From assembly GCF_000715015.1 (NCBI RefSeq), contig NZ_JMIW01000002.1:62001-126000 (forward strand): a stretch of 64,000 bases of DNA, given 5' to 3'. The stretch comes from Erythrobacter longus (GTDB lineage: Bacteria; Pseudomonadota; Alphaproteobacteria; Sphingomonadales; Sphingomonadaceae). Shown here in pieces: positions 1-9,024 of the stretch. How positions within the stretch are numbered: the first letter of the stretch is position 1; every line of letters begins with the position of its first letter. The position numbers and the translations under genes are program-made. The notes below the pieces were generated by a model. It made no database searches and was not told the origin of the DNA. It saw nothing but the letters and a program-made list of their open reading frames with translations.

Positions 1-114
1 GACGGGGTCGCAGGGGCAACAATCCTTGGCAATGGTCAGGTATCATTGATCGTCGATGTCGATCATATGGTCCGCGCCGCTGTCTCCCCCTCCTCATTAG
101 CCATTGCGGCGTGA
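1..114 (+). CDS. cheA: CheA C-terminal end (partial)
   Basis: The window opens inside a reading frame that runs from base 1 to a TGA at 112-114 and encodes 37 residues. It contains GATILGNGQVSLIVDVDHMV, the typical end of the CheW-like domain of the chemotaxis histidine kinase CheA, where 'G..IL..G.V.LI.DV' is conserved. CheA phosphorylates CheY and CheB in response to chemoreceptors. The next gene, cheR, begins immediately after, so this is the upstream part of a chemotaxis operon. The call rests on a short fragment plus context; the kinase core lies outside the window. Confidence 0.8.
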   Translation, partial: DGVAGATILGNGQVSLIVDVDHMVRAAVSPSSLAIAA

Positions 115-118
115 TGTG

Positions 119-1009
119 ATGGAACAGGCGCTCAGCAGACCAGCGGACGGATCAGTCGTGCCCGGCATCAGCCCGCAGCTCTACAAAGAAGCTGATTTTG
201 CCAGGATTGCTGCTTTGGTGAAGGCCGAGGCGGGCATCATTCTGAGCTCAAAGAAGAAGATGCTGGCTTATTCGCGGCTGGCCCCGCTGGTGCGTGAAAG
301 CGGCCTGCAGACCTTTACCGAGTACCTCAACGTGGTCGACCGCGACGTTGCGCACCGCAAACGCGTGATCGCCGCGCTCACGACCAATCACACCTATTTC
401 AACCGCGAACCGCACCATTTTGAGCACTTCTCAGATGTCGTACGCCCCGATTTGATCGCGCGCAGCCAGTCAAAGGACAAGGTGCGTATCTGGTCTGCGG
501 GATCGTCAAGTGGTGAGGAAATTCACACGCTTATGATGTTCTTGCTGGGCGAGGATAAGGCGAAGGGCAAAGCCATCGCAAGAGGCAACCTGCTTGTGCT
601 GGCCAGCGATCTGGCCCCCCATGCGGTGAACGCAGCGCAAGCGGCAACATATGATGGCGCAGCGGTCAGCAAACTGCCTGACACTCTTCGCAAGGCGTGG
701 TGCGATCCCATCCCGGGCGACCCCACCAACAGCGTCACCATTGCCAGGGAAATCACCCAATTGATCCGTTACCGCCAGCTCAACCTGCTGCGTGCATGGC
801 CCTTCGATGCACTGTTTGATGTCATCTTCTGCCGCAATGTCATGATCTATTTTGATGAGCCGACCAAGGCCGAACTGGTCTTGCGTTTTGCGCGCCAGCT
901 CAAGGTTGGGGGGTATCTCTACATCGGCCATTCCGAGCGCGTTTCCGGAGAGGGTGCGCGTCTGCTCAAGCCTGTTGGCGCAACAATTTACCAGAGGATT
1001 GAAGGATGA
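119..1009 (+). CDS. cheR: Chemotaxis protein methyltransferase CheR
   Basis: CheR transfers methyl groups from S-adenosylmethionine to glutamates of chemoreceptors, setting adaptation. The 296-residue protein has the N-terminal helical domain followed by the SAM-binding domain with RIWSAGSSSGEEIHTL, the acidic DLAPHAV strand and FDVIFCRNVMIYFD, all characteristic of CheR. ATG 119 is chosen because it follows the cheA stop by four bases; an in-frame TTG at 104 would overlap cheA. The stop overlaps the cheB start in ATGA, indicating translational coupling. Confidence 0.92.
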   Translation: MEQALSRPADGSVVPGISPQLYKEADFARIAALVKAEAGIILSSKKKMLAYSRLAPLVRESGLQTFTEYLNVVDRDVAHRKRVIAALTTNHTYFNREPHHFEHFSDVVRPDLIARSQSKDKVRIWSAGSSSGEEIHTLMMFLLGEDKAKGKAIARGNLLVLASDLAPHAVNAAQAATYDGAAVSKLPDTLRKAWCDPIPGDPTNSVTIAREITQLIRYRQLNLLRAWPFDALFDVIFCRNVMIYFDEPTKAELVLRFARQLKVGGYLYIGHSERVSGEGARLLKPVGATIYQRIEG

Positions 1010-2214
1010 CTATTCGCGTTCTTGTTGTCGATGATTCGGCCATGATGCGCGCCTTGATATCGCGCAAGCTCAATGACGAGGCCGATATCGAAGTCATCGC
1101 AGGCGCAAGCGATGCCTCAGAGGCGCGCCAGCTGATCAAGCAGCTTGATCCTGATGTTGTCACGCTCGACATCGAAATGCCGGGAATGGATGGATTATCG
1201 TTTCTTGGCAAAATCATGGCCTTACGCCCCACCCCTGTCATTATTGTATCGGGTTCAACCAGAGCCGGCACACAGGCAACCGCCCGCGCGCTGCAATTGG
1301 GAGCGGTCAATTGTTATGCCAAATCGACACGCGAACGCTCAATCCGGGACGATGATGGCGGCGAATTGGCCCGACTTGTGCGCGAGGCGGCCCGCGTCGT
1401 TATGCCAAAACCCAGAACAGGCGGGTCCAGAACAGATGAGCCTGCGCACAGCTCTGCACCCCGCATATCGCCTGCGCCAACACCGGCAGAGCAAAGGTCG
1501 ACCACACCGCCCGCATTGATCGCCATTGGATCTTCGACCGGAGGAGTTGAGGCGCTGCATTCACTGCTCGCCGACTTTCCAGCCGATTGCCCGCCAACGC
1601 TTATTGTTCAGCACGTGAACGCGACATTCGCGCCAGCGATTGCGCAAAGCCTCGACAAAATCGCTGCACCAAATGTTGCACTCGCTGAAAGCGATATGCT
1701 GCTGCGGCCTGGCAATGTTTATCTTGCGCCGGGAGATCAAAAACATCTCGAAGTGGCGCGTGCAGGATCGCAAGGATTTCGCTGTGTGCTGCGACAGGGC
1801 GATCTGGAAACGGGTCACAGGCCAAGTGTCGACAGACTATTTGAATCGGTCGCCAAAATCGCGGACGAGCAAGCACTCGGCGTAATCTTGACCGGTATGG
1901 GCGAGGACGGTGCGAGAGGGCTTTTGTCTATGGCTCGCTCAGGCGCCTATACGATCGCGCAAGATCAATCGTCCTGCGTGGTGTTCGGCATGCCGCGCGC
2001 TGCCATAGCATTGGGGGCAGCCAAGGCGGTCTTGCCTCTTGGCAAAATCACCGCCGAAATCTTCGCAAATCACCCGGCACCAGGGCGCCTTTCTGGTGCC
2101 TCCGATATGGCTTCAAAAATTGCATCCTCTGCTCAGCCCCCTACCCGCGCAAGGCCAATCGGCTTGGGGCAAGCTGAGAGACATTTGAGCGCTAGCGGAG
2201 GAATTCATTCATGA
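1006..2214 (+). CDS. cheB: Chemotaxis response regulator / methylesterase CheB
   Basis: CheB removes methyl groups from chemoreceptors and deamidates them when phosphorylated by CheA. The N-terminal receiver domain (about residues 1-125) has the acidic pair VDDS and phospho-acceptor Asp55 in LDIEMPGMDG. The C-terminal catalytic domain has IGSSTGG with the nucleophilic Ser, QHVN with the His and GMGEDGARG with the Asp. The linker (about residues 130-165) is Pro/Ser/Thr-rich. The start overlaps cheR by four bases behind GAAGG, and the stop overlaps cheD in ATGA. Confidence 0.93.
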   Translation: MTIRVLVVDDSAMMRALISRKLNDEADIEVIAGASDASEARQLIKQLDPDVVTLDIEMPGMDGLSFLGKIMALRPTPVIIVSGSTRAGTQATARALQLGAVNCYAKSTRERSIRDDDGGELARLVREAARVVMPKPRTGGSRTDEPAHSSAPRISPAPTPAEQRSTTPPALIAIGSSTGGVEALHSLLADFPADCPPTLIVQHVNATFAPAIAQSLDKIAAPNVALAESDMLLRPGNVYLAPGDQKHLEVARAGSQGFRCVLRQGDLETGHRPSVDRLFESVAKIADEQALGVILTGMGEDGARGLLSMARSGAYTIAQDQSSCVVFGMPRAAIALGAAKAVLPLGKITAEIFANHPAPGRLSGASDMASKIASSAQPPTRARPIGLGQAERHLSASGGIHS

Positions 2215-2786
2215 TAGCGACTTCCACGACATCAACCGTACGCACAGTCAGGCAGACCATCATGCAAGGCGAAGCGCGGGCTAGCGCTGATGAACGGGTG
2301 ATCATGTCGACTGTTCTGGGCAGCTGTGTTGCCACATGCCTGTACGACCCCATTGCCCGCGTGGGGGGCATGAACCACTATCTTCTGGCAAAGCCGCTCG
2401 ATCAAAGCGTTGCGTGTTCGGATGGGTCTTATGGGCTCTATCTGATGGAGCTTTTGATCAATGAAATGCTCAAACTGGGGGCTGACAAGCGGCGGATGAA
2501 AGCGCGTCTTTATGGCGGCGCAAATATGTCCGCCGGCCTTAGCCGTATCGGGTCCGAAAACGCGGCATTCGCGCGCCAGTTCTTGCGCGACGAAGCCATA
2601 CAAACTGTGTTCGAAGACCTTGAGGGCAGCAATGCAAGGCGCATCGAATTCAGCCCTGTGAACGGGCTTGTGCGCGCGCGCACCGTCGTTGGTGAAGCCG
2701 TACCAAGCATCAAACCAATCAACCTCACTAAGGATAATCCACGGGGCGGCTCGCAAGGGCAGCTTGGTGATGTCGACCTATTCTAA
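2211..2786 (+). CDS. cheD: Chemoreceptor glutamine deamidase CheD
   Basis: CheD deamidates glutamines on chemoreceptors and can couple to CheY/CheC signalling. The 191-residue protein carries the family signature LGSCVATCLYDP followed by GGMNHYLL, giving the catalytic Cys and His. KARLYGGANM and RIEFSPVNGLVRAR match the rest of the family. The gene is coupled to cheB through ATGA. Its presence beside cheB suggests adaptation uses both methylation and deamidation. Confidence 0.92.
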   Translation: MIATSTTSTVRTVRQTIMQGEARASADERVIMSTVLGSCVATCLYDPIARVGGMNHYLLAKPLDQSVACSDGSYGLYLMELLINEMLKLGADKRRMKARLYGGANMSAGLSRIGSENAAFARQFLRDEAIQTVFEDLEGSNARRIEFSPVNGLVRARTVVGEAVPSIKPINLTKDNPRGGSQGQLGDVDLF

Positions 2787-2804
2787 AGATCAAAGGAGCA
2801 CGTA

Positions 2805-3209
2805 ATGGAAACAAATCAGCCATCAGCGCAAGATGCGTCATCATCGCAAGTCAGGGTCCTGACAGTCGATGACAGCGCCAGCATGCGCGCACTGCTGCGC
2901 GCGGCGCTGACATCGAGCGGATTTGAAGTAGAGCAGGCCGAAGACGGTCAGGAAGCGCTTGAATGGCTTGCGACCAATGAAGTTGATGTGGTGCTGACCG
3001 ACATCAACATGCCGCGTCTTGATGGATTTGGCTTGATCGAGAAGCTTCGCGAAAGCGCCCTTCACGCAGAACGTCCGATCCTTGTCCTGACTACGGAAAG
3101 TTCGGACGAAAAAAAGATGCGGGCAAAGAATGCGGGTGCGACCGGGTGGATCGTCAAACCGTTTGACGCCGCCAAGCTCACGGCCGCCCTGCGCCGTGTT
3201 GCGCACTGA
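2805..3209 (+). CDS. cheY: CheY-like single-domain response regulator
   Basis: This 134-residue protein is a stand-alone receiver domain, which on phosphorylation by CheA would bind the flagellar switch. It shows VDDSASMR (acidic pocket), VVLTDINMPRLDGF with the phospho-acceptor Asp, LTTES with the conserved Thr, and GWIVKPF with the conserved Lys. A Ser/Gln-rich stretch of about 15 residues precedes the domain. The ribosome site AAAGGAG lies at a good distance from ATG 2805. It sits between cheD and cheW, so the chemotaxis role is well supported by context. Confidence 0.88.
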   Translation: METNQPSAQDASSSQVRVLTVDDSASMRALLRAALTSSGFEVEQAEDGQEALEWLATNEVDVVLTDINMPRLDGFGLIEKLRESALHAERPILVLTTESSDEKKMRAKNAGATGWIVKPFDAAKLTAALRRVAH

Positions 3210-3247
3210 ATACCTCACTCGCTTAAGTCTTTTGGAGCGACCTTGCC

Positions 3248-3688
3248 ATGTCCTATGAATTGATCACTTTTGGTATCGCCAATCAGCTGTTTGGCATCGA
3301 CATCATGACTATCCGGGAAATCCGCGCATGGTCGCCTGTAACGCGTTTGCCGCGTGTGCCAGACCATGTGGCAGGCGTCGTCAACCTGCGCGGCACGGTC
3401 CTGCCGGTTGTTGACCTTTCAATTCGCCTGGGTTGGCCTGCAACAGAGACCACTCCGCGTAACCCGATTGTCGTGGTTGAACACGAGGGTCAATCGCGCG
3501 GCCTGATCGTGCACGACGTCAATGACATCGTATCCATTGCTCAAGAAAGCATGCAGCAGCCCGATGCCGGATCGAACGATACCGTGACCCATTTCCTTGC
3601 AGGGATCGCACCGCTCGATGATCAGATGGTGATGGTGCTCGATCTCAAGAAGCTCATGGCAGCCGACGAGATAGAACTTGCCGCTTAA
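3248..3688 (+). CDS. cheW: Chemotaxis coupling protein CheW
   Basis: CheW bridges chemoreceptors and CheA in the signalling array. The 146-residue protein is a single CheW domain: FGIDIMTIREI, TRLPRVPDHVAGVVNLRGTVLPVVDL (read as two joined conserved blocks) and IVVVEHEGQSRGLIV. It lies 38 bases after cheY, behind a TGGAGCG ribosome site. Length is normal for the family. The downstream small gene follows after about 30 bases and probably shares the transcript. Confidence 0.9.
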   Translation: MSYELITFGIANQLFGIDIMTIREIRAWSPVTRLPRVPDHVAGVVNLRGTVLPVVDLSIRLGWPATETTPRNPIVVVEHEGQSRGLIVHDVNDIVSIAQESMQQPDAGSNDTVTHFLAGIAPLDDQMVMVLDLKKLMAADEIELAA

Positions 3689-3718
3689 ACATAACAAGAC
3701 AACATCGGGCCTGCCTTT

Positions 3719-3979
3719 ATGACACCTTCGACCTGTGACCTTCTCAAAGCTGCCGCTTCGTCTCTAAGGGTGATGGCAACTCAGGTCGAGAACCTGGGCG
3801 CTGAACTCGTGGTTGATCCCGAGGTTGCCCAGCGTCATCTGACCAGCCTGCAAAGCCTTGACCGGTGGAGCCAGGAACTGGTGCAGCTGGCCAATGTCAT
3901 TTCGGCCGAAGATCGATTGGCCGCAGCCGATGACGTCACTTTAAGCGAGCTGCGCGACCAATTGCGCCAGGTTGGTTGA
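3719..3979 (+). CDS. Unknown 86-residue helical protein ending the che operon
   Basis: The protein is acidic, rich in Leu, Ala and Gln, has no signal peptide or membrane segment, and is predicted by eye to be mostly alpha-helical with heptad-like Leu/Val spacing (about residues 8-45), which would fit a small helical bundle or coiled coil. It is the last gene before the intergenic terminator and directly follows cheW. I recognise no family. A chemotaxis accessory role is inferred only from position. The ribosome site is weak, so the start at ATG 3719 is not certain. Confidence 0.6.
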   Translation: MTPSTCDLLKAAASSLRVMATQVENLGAELVVDPEVAQRHLTSLQSLDRWSQELVQLANVISAEDRLAAADDVTLSELRDQLRQVG

Positions 3980-4025
3980 GGGCTCTCTTTTCAAAAAGCC
4001 GTCTTAAGATCACTTAAAAACTCGC

Positions 4026-4060
4026 AAGGGGCCAAGGTGCATTTCGCCGTGGCCCCTTTT
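4026..4060 (+). terminator. Intrinsic terminator after the che operon
   Basis: AAGGGGCCA (4026-4034) can pair with TGGCCCCTT (4050-4058), with a 15-base loop, followed by TTTT. It lies 47 bases after the last che gene and before the convergent diguanylate cyclase gene. Confidence 0.8.
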
Positions 4061-4133
4061 GTGTATGTGGCATTCAGCTAGGGTCAGGACGGGGGACTAG
4101 ATCAGGGACGCGCGGCTCTAAGGGATGCAGGCC

Positions 4134-5390
4134 TCAAGACGGGCACGATGCCTGTCTATCCGATAGGCGGACGACCTGGGCGCTGCTAGCCTTCGGGGCG
4201 GGTCCGCCGGTTTCATCACAATCAGGCTCGCCAGTAAGATGGTCGAATGTATCGCCCACCACGCGGTTCCTGCCGCCTCTTTTGGCGCGGTAAAGTGCCT
4301 CATCCGCGCGTTTGAAAGTCTGCGTGTAGTCGGATCCGGGGCGAAACTCTGCAACGCCAAAGCTGGCCGACACCTTTTCCCCATCGGGAAGGTCCGGGTG
4401 CTTGGCGCGCTCGAACCCGGTTCGCAAACGGTCCGCCAGAGCGTAGGCCCCCTCCTCTGAACAATTCCAAGCAACGACGCAAAACTCTTCGCCGCCGATC
4501 CTCCCCGCAGCGTCTCCGGGCCTGATCCGTTCGCCGATCAATTCCCCAAACCGGGTGATGACCCGGTCGCCAGCCGTGTGACCAAATGTGTCGTTGATCC
4601 GTTTGAAGTGGTCGATGTCTCCCACGATCAGGCTGACCAGGATGCGTTCAGATGCGGCGCGTGCCAGCATTTGCCTTGCCAGCAATTCAAATGCGCCGCG
4701 CGTTGGAAGCCCGGTCAAGGCATCCTGCGCCGCGACCTCTTTGGTTTGCTCCAACCGGTCGGTGATGATCGAAGCAATCAGGCACAGGGCGATAAGGGTC
4801 AACAAGGTCGCCAGGAAAAGTATGTGAAAAGCGCTTAAGACAGCCATGGCCGCATCCTGTTCCATAGGCGCAGACAGGACCAGAAAAGTGAGCGATGGTT
4901 TGACGAAGGCAAAGACACTCAGCGTTACGATCACCCACATTAAAGCAGTGTCAGCGAGGTTTCGTCTCGTTCCGTAGAACAGGCTCATCGCGATCAGCAA
5001 AAAGGCCGCCGCTGAATGGGTGTTTTGCACAAGGCGCATCGCGTCTTTCTGACCAAGCTCCATTGATAGCCAGATCAAGAAACACACCGGAACCATTGTG
5101 GCGGCGAAAAAACCAATCGGAACCTTCACCTCGGCGCGCTTTGCAATACCCCATAGCAAAGACAACATCGCTCCCATTGAAACGACATGATATGCAACAT
5201 AGCCAAGTGCAGAATTCATGGCCTGCAAAAGCCAGATATTGATCGACACGCCGATTGCCAAAAACCCAAAGCAGGCGGCAAACGCAAGCACAGGTCTTTG
5301 CCCACGATCATTCCACCAAAGTGCCAGAAACACGAAAGTGAAGATCATCGAAATGACCGGCGTGATGAATGTCAGGATCGCTGTTTGCAT
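4134..5390 (-). CDS. Membrane diguanylate cyclase (GGDEF), paralogue 1
   Basis: This enzyme would make cyclic di-GMP from two GTP. The N-terminal half (about residues 1-220) has roughly seven hydrophobic segments and no recognised sensor domain. The C-terminal GGDEF domain has the active-site GGEEF, the preceding DIDHFKRINDTFGH and an intact RxxD inhibitory site (RPGD) five residues upstream. ATG 5390 is preferred over TTG/ATG at 5405 because the two paralogues in this window begin at the equivalent point. It is convergent to the chemotaxis operon. Substrate specificity is certain by family; the signal sensed is unknown. Confidence 0.88.
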   Translation of the reverse strand: MQTAILTFITPVISMIFTFVFLALWWNDRGQRPVLAFAACFGFLAIGVSINIWLLQAMNSALGYVAYHVVSMGAMLSLLWGIAKRAEVKVPIGFFAATMVPVCFLIWLSMELGQKDAMRLVQNTHSAAAFLLIAMSLFYGTRRNLADTALMWVIVTLSVFAFVKPSLTFLVLSAPMEQDAAMAVLSAFHILFLATLLTLIALCLIASIITDRLEQTKEVAAQDALTGLPTRGAFELLARQMLARAASERILVSLIVGDIDHFKRINDTFGHTAGDRVITRFGELIGERIRPGDAAGRIGGEEFCVVAWNCSEEGAYALADRLRTGFERAKHPDLPDGEKVSASFGVAEFRPGSDYTQTFKRADEALYRAKRGGRNRVVGDTFDHLTGEPDCDETGGPAPKASSAQVVRLSDRQASCPS

Positions 5391-5596
5391 CGCACTCTTT
5401 ACCAATCGCCATACTATCGCAGGGATTGGTTAAAGGCCTCTTTGATGCAGTTACAGGCTTCGTACTTGGCGCATTTTGAGCGGAGTTTAAGACTCTTTAT
5501 CGCGGTTCGAAACAGCAGCTTTCAAAACGGCGGTATTACGATTGCCAAAACGGCTGATTTGCCAGCCTCTAACCCGTTTGCCAGCCTCCACCCCAC

Positions 5597-6805
5597 TCAA
5601 GCGCTTCGCAAACCGCGTTGATCTGGTTCTTGATCGACTGGCTTGGGTATATTGCAGGATGTGCGCTCAGCATTTTGCACCCGGTTACGCCCGCCTCCTT
5701 TGGCCTTGTAAAGAGCCCCATCAGCGCGCGCAAATATCTGTTCGTAGGTTTCGCCAAACGAAGCGGTTGCGACCCCGAAACTCGCAGTCAGGCGAATGTC
5801 AGCGCTCAGGCCCTCGTGAGAGAGCTGAGCAAAGGCCTGTCTGATGCGTTCGGCGAGGCGTTCTGCGGGTTCATTGGGGCAATTCCAAACCGCAATGCAG
5901 AACTCTTCGCCGCCAACCCTTGCTGCGGTATCACATCCGCGCACCATTTCACTGATGAGCCCGCCGAAGCTTGCGATCGCACGATCACCGGCCTGGTGCC
6001 CCCATATGTCGTTAACCTGCTTGAAGTGGTCGATATCGGCAATCACGAGACTAATCGGAACAGCTTCAGTGTGCGCCTTGGGAAGCAGGGTTTGCATGGA
6101 TTGTTCGAACGCAGCGCGGTTGCGAAGGCCGGTCAATGGGTCCTGCTCGCTGGTTTCGCGCAAGGTTTTGGTCAATTCTGCAATCGTTGCGCCGATCAAA
6201 ACCATCGCAGAGCCAACCGATTTCACACCCAGCACCAGACCGATAAGCGAATAATAGATGGAATCGCGATAAGCTGTCTCGTGTATGGACTGTTCAAACA
6301 TCAAGGTCAGGTTGGGACGAACGAGGTAATCAACCGCTTGCAAGGCAACCACGGCAATGATCGCGTAATCGGCAAGCTCGCGGCGCCTTGCCATCAACAG
6401 TATGGCCAGTCCCATAATGTTCATCGCGCCATAAGCAGTGTTCACGATGATCAGTCTTGGCCCGACCTCCGGGGTAATGCTCACAGCCAAAGCGAGGACG
6501 AAGGCGCTAATCGCATAGATTCCCACCATGGTGGGAATATGCACGCGCTGGCCAACCCGCTCGCACGCCGAAGCAATCGAAACGATCGTGCCAAGGCTGT
6601 AGAAAAACTGGGTCGTGTGAAAAAGGTAGAACGCATCGGCTGGAAGGAAATGCGCTGCAAGAAAGCCGATCGCGAACAGGAAATAGCCGATCGCAAACCC
6701 AAGCACATGGCGCCTCATTCCCCCAAGCTTCCAGAACACCGCAAAGGTCGCTGCAAAGAGCAACGCCATCATGGGGGTCAGCATTCCAAGGATTTGAGCT
6801 TGCAT
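5597..6805 (-). CDS. Membrane diguanylate cyclase (GGDEF), paralogue 2
   Basis: The 402-residue protein has the same plan as its downstream neighbour: about seven membrane segments, a short linker (ETSEQDPLTGLRNRAAFE) and a GGDEF domain with DIDHFKQVNDIWGH, an RGCD inhibitory site and GGEEF. It is therefore likely to be an active, product-inhibited cyclase. ATG 6805 aligns with the paralogues; a 41-residue extension to 6928 lacks membrane-protein character and is rejected. About 206 bases separate it from paralogue 1, enough for a separate promoter. Confidence 0.88.
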   Translation of the reverse strand: MQAQILGMLTPMMALLFAATFAVFWKLGGMRRHVLGFAIGYFLFAIGFLAAHFLPADAFYLFHTTQFFYSLGTIVSIASACERVGQRVHIPTMVGIYAISAFVLALAVSITPEVGPRLIIVNTAYGAMNIMGLAILLMARRRELADYAIIAVVALQAVDYLVRPNLTLMFEQSIHETAYRDSIYYSLIGLVLGVKSVGSAMVLIGATIAELTKTLRETSEQDPLTGLRNRAAFEQSMQTLLPKAHTEAVPISLVIADIDHFKQVNDIWGHQAGDRAIASFGGLISEMVRGCDTAARVGGEEFCIAVWNCPNEPAERLAERIRQAFAQLSHEGLSADIRLTASFGVATASFGETYEQIFARADGALYKAKGGGRNRVQNAERTSCNIPKPVDQEPDQRGLRSA

Positions 6806-7053
6806 CGGTTCGAACGTCTCCCGAACGCCTGTCGCTACGCAGATAAGGTTAATTCTCCCTTTCGAAGAACCCCTTAAACGGCGATCCATGCCGTGTTTTC
6901 TTCGCGGGATGCGCCCGGCCTTTGGCAAGCTCGCATTTTTTCCGGAGCCAGGGCTTCCTCGTTTCCAATGCCGTCTTGCCCCAAAGCGCTCTCGCGCCTA
7001 TCTGGACGGGCAAAGCGACATTTCATAAATTTTCGACCCAAAGGACCCGCCCC

Positions 7054-8727
7054 ATGGCTGCGCAATACGCTTTCGTAATGAAAGGCATGACCAAGAGTTT
7101 TCCCGGCGCGAACAAACCGGTGCTCTCGAACATCAACCTGCAATTCTACCAAGGCGCCAAAATCGGCATCGTGGGCCCTAATGGCGCGGGAAAATCGACC
7201 CTGATGAAAATCATGGCCGGGATCGACACCGATTTTTCGGGCGAAGCATGGGCTGGCGAAAACATCACCGTTGGCTATCTCCCGCAGGAGCCTGAGCTTG
7301 ATGCGACCAAAACGGTTCTTGAAAACGTCAAAGACGGCGCGCGCGAAACCGCTGATCTGGTTGAGGAATTCAACGCTGTTTCTGCCCAAATGGCAGAGCC
7401 AGACGCGGATTTTGACGCGCTTGGCGACAAGATGGCCGAGCTTCAGGCAAAGATTGATGCGGTTGATGGATGGACCCTCGACAACCAGCTTGAAATCGCG
7501 ATGGAGGCACTGCGTTGCCCACCTTCGGATGCGAGCGTCGAGAACCTTTCCGGTGGTGAAAAACGCCGTGTCGCCCTCACCCGCTTGCTGATCCAGAAGC
7601 CGTCAATCCTGCTGTTGGACGAACCCACCAACCACCTTGACGCGGAAAGCGTGGAGTGGCTCGAAAACCACCTCAAGGAATATGCAGGCGCCGTCCTGAT
7701 GATCACCCACGATCGCTACTTCCTTGATAACGTGGTGGAGTGGATCCTCGAACTCGACCGGGGCACGTACTACCCCTACGAAGGCAATTACTCGACCTAT
7801 CTCGAGAAGAAGGCCAAACGTTTGGAGCAAGAGAGCCGCGAGGAAAGCGGCAAGCAAAAGGCTCTGTCGCGCGAGCTTGAATGGATCAGGCAAACGCCTG
7901 CTGCACGCCAGACCAAATCAAAGGCACGTATCCGCAAGTTTGAAGAGCTTCAGGAAGCGCAAGCTGGCCGGGCTCCCGGTAAAGCGCAGATCGTCATTCA
8001 GGTGCCAGAGCGCCTTGGCGGCAAGGTGATCGAGGCCAAGAACATTTCCAAAGCTTACGGCGATAAGCTTCTGTTCGAAAACCTTTCTTTCATGCTGCCG
8101 CCGGGCGGCATCGTTGGCGTGATCGGCCCCAATGGTGCGGGCAAATCGACACTGTTCCGTATGATTACGGGGCAAGAAACGCCGGACAGCGGCACCATCG
8201 AAATCGGGGAGACTGTGCACCTTGGCTATGTCGACCAAAGCCGCGACGATTTGACGCCGACAAACAACGTGTGGGAGGAAATCTCCGACGGGCTCGATTA
8301 CATGCAAGTCAACGGCCACGAAACGTCAACCCGAGCTTACGTGGGCGCGTTCAACTTCAAAGGCGCAGACCAGCAAAAGAACGTCGGCAAACTGTCCGGC
8401 GGTGAGCGCAACCGTGTGCACATGGCAAAAATGCTCAAGCAAGGCGGCAACGTCCTGCTGCTCGACGAGCCTACCAACGACCTTGATGTCGAAACCCTGG
8501 GCGCGCTTGAAGACGCAATCGAAAACTTCGCCGGCTGCGCCGTGGTAATCTCGCACGACCGCTTCTTCCTGGATCGTCTGGCGACGCATATTCTGGCGTT
8601 TGAAGGCAATTCCCACGTCGAGTGGTTCGAGGGCAACTTCGAGGCTTACGAGGAAGACAAGCGCCGTCGTCTGGGCGATGCAGCGGATCGGCCTACGAGG
8701 TTGGCTTATAAGAAGCTGACTAGGTGA
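7054..8727 (+). CDS. ettA: Energy-dependent translational throttle protein EttA (ABC-F)
   Basis: EttA is a soluble ABC-F ATPase that binds the ribosomal E site and gates translation elongation by the ADP/ATP ratio. The protein is 557 residues, close to the E. coli length. Both ABC domains are complete: Walker A GPNGAGKST twice, signatures LSGGEKRRV and LSGGERNRV, and Walker B LLLDEPTNHLD and LLLDEPTNDLD. The charged linker between them (around residues 245-320) is the family's P-site interaction region. ATG 7054 follows AAAGGA and matches the family N-terminus AAQYAFVMKGMTKSFPG. A longer frame from 6922 is not used. Confidence 0.93.
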   Translation: MAAQYAFVMKGMTKSFPGANKPVLSNINLQFYQGAKIGIVGPNGAGKSTLMKIMAGIDTDFSGEAWAGENITVGYLPQEPELDATKTVLENVKDGARETADLVEEFNAVSAQMAEPDADFDALGDKMAELQAKIDAVDGWTLDNQLEIAMEALRCPPSDASVENLSGGEKRRVALTRLLIQKPSILLLDEPTNHLDAESVEWLENHLKEYAGAVLMITHDRYFLDNVVEWILELDRGTYYPYEGNYSTYLEKKAKRLEQESREESGKQKALSRELEWIRQTPAARQTKSKARIRKFEELQEAQAGRAPGKAQIVIQVPERLGGKVIEAKNISKAYGDKLLFENLSFMLPPGGIVGVIGPNGAGKSTLFRMITGQETPDSGTIEIGETVHLGYVDQSRDDLTPTNNVWEEISDGLDYMQVNGHETSTRAYVGAFNFKGADQQKNVGKLSGGERNRVHMAKMLKQGGNVLLLDEPTNDLDVETLGALEDAIENFAGCAVVISHDRFFLDRLATHILAFEGNSHVEWFEGNFEAYEEDKRRRLGDAADRPTRLAYKKLTR

Positions 8728-8776
8728 TAGTCTACTCAAAGAGTAAAATCACTTTGCATTCTCTTTCCCCTCGTGC

Positions 8777-9010
8777 ATGAGTTCGCAGATGGGGGAAGAA
8801 AATCCACGGCTCGTAGTTCGGATTGATACTAAGAACCCAATAGAGTTGCGCGATTTTGTTGGCGCATTCATTGGGATAGGGAATCAATTCGAGGTACAGT
8901 ACGCTCGCGAGCATGGGGTGTCCAAAGGAACCGCGCGGTTCTTCGTGCACGAGGTGCGCGAAGGTTCTATAATCGCGGAACTTGTTCCTTACTTTTTCCG
9001 GCGAGCCTAG
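8777..9010 (+). CDS. N-terminal fragment of a frameshifted unknown gene
   Basis: This 77-codon frame ends in a TAG at 9008-9010 directly after a run of five T (8993-8997). Its last family-like residues are EGSIIAELVPYFF; beyond the T run the other frame continues PASLAAGGVLAAIANANEL without a stop into the next ORF. A shift of minus one at the T run joins both into one protein of about 270 residues. The start may be ATG 8777 or 8789. The local base composition is less GC-rich than that of its neighbours, hinting at acquired DNA. The function is unknown. Confidence 0.6.
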   Translation: MSSQMGEENPRLVVRIDTKNPIELRDFVGAFIGIGNQFEVQYAREHGVSKGTARFFVHEVREGSIIAELVPYFFRRA

Positions 9011-9024
9011 CTGCTGGCGGGGTC

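Noticed and set aside
5618-6877. A 419-codon open frame on the plus strand opposite the second diguanylate cyclase.
   Set aside because: It mirrors a real GGDEF gene, has no domain or ribosome site, and its composition is typical of an antisense shadow in GC-rich DNA.
8728-8776. A terminator after ettA (TACTC-AAA-GAGTA with outer GTGAT/ATCAC arms).
   Set aside because: The stem is short and interrupted and the T run is only three bases, so it is not listed as a feature.
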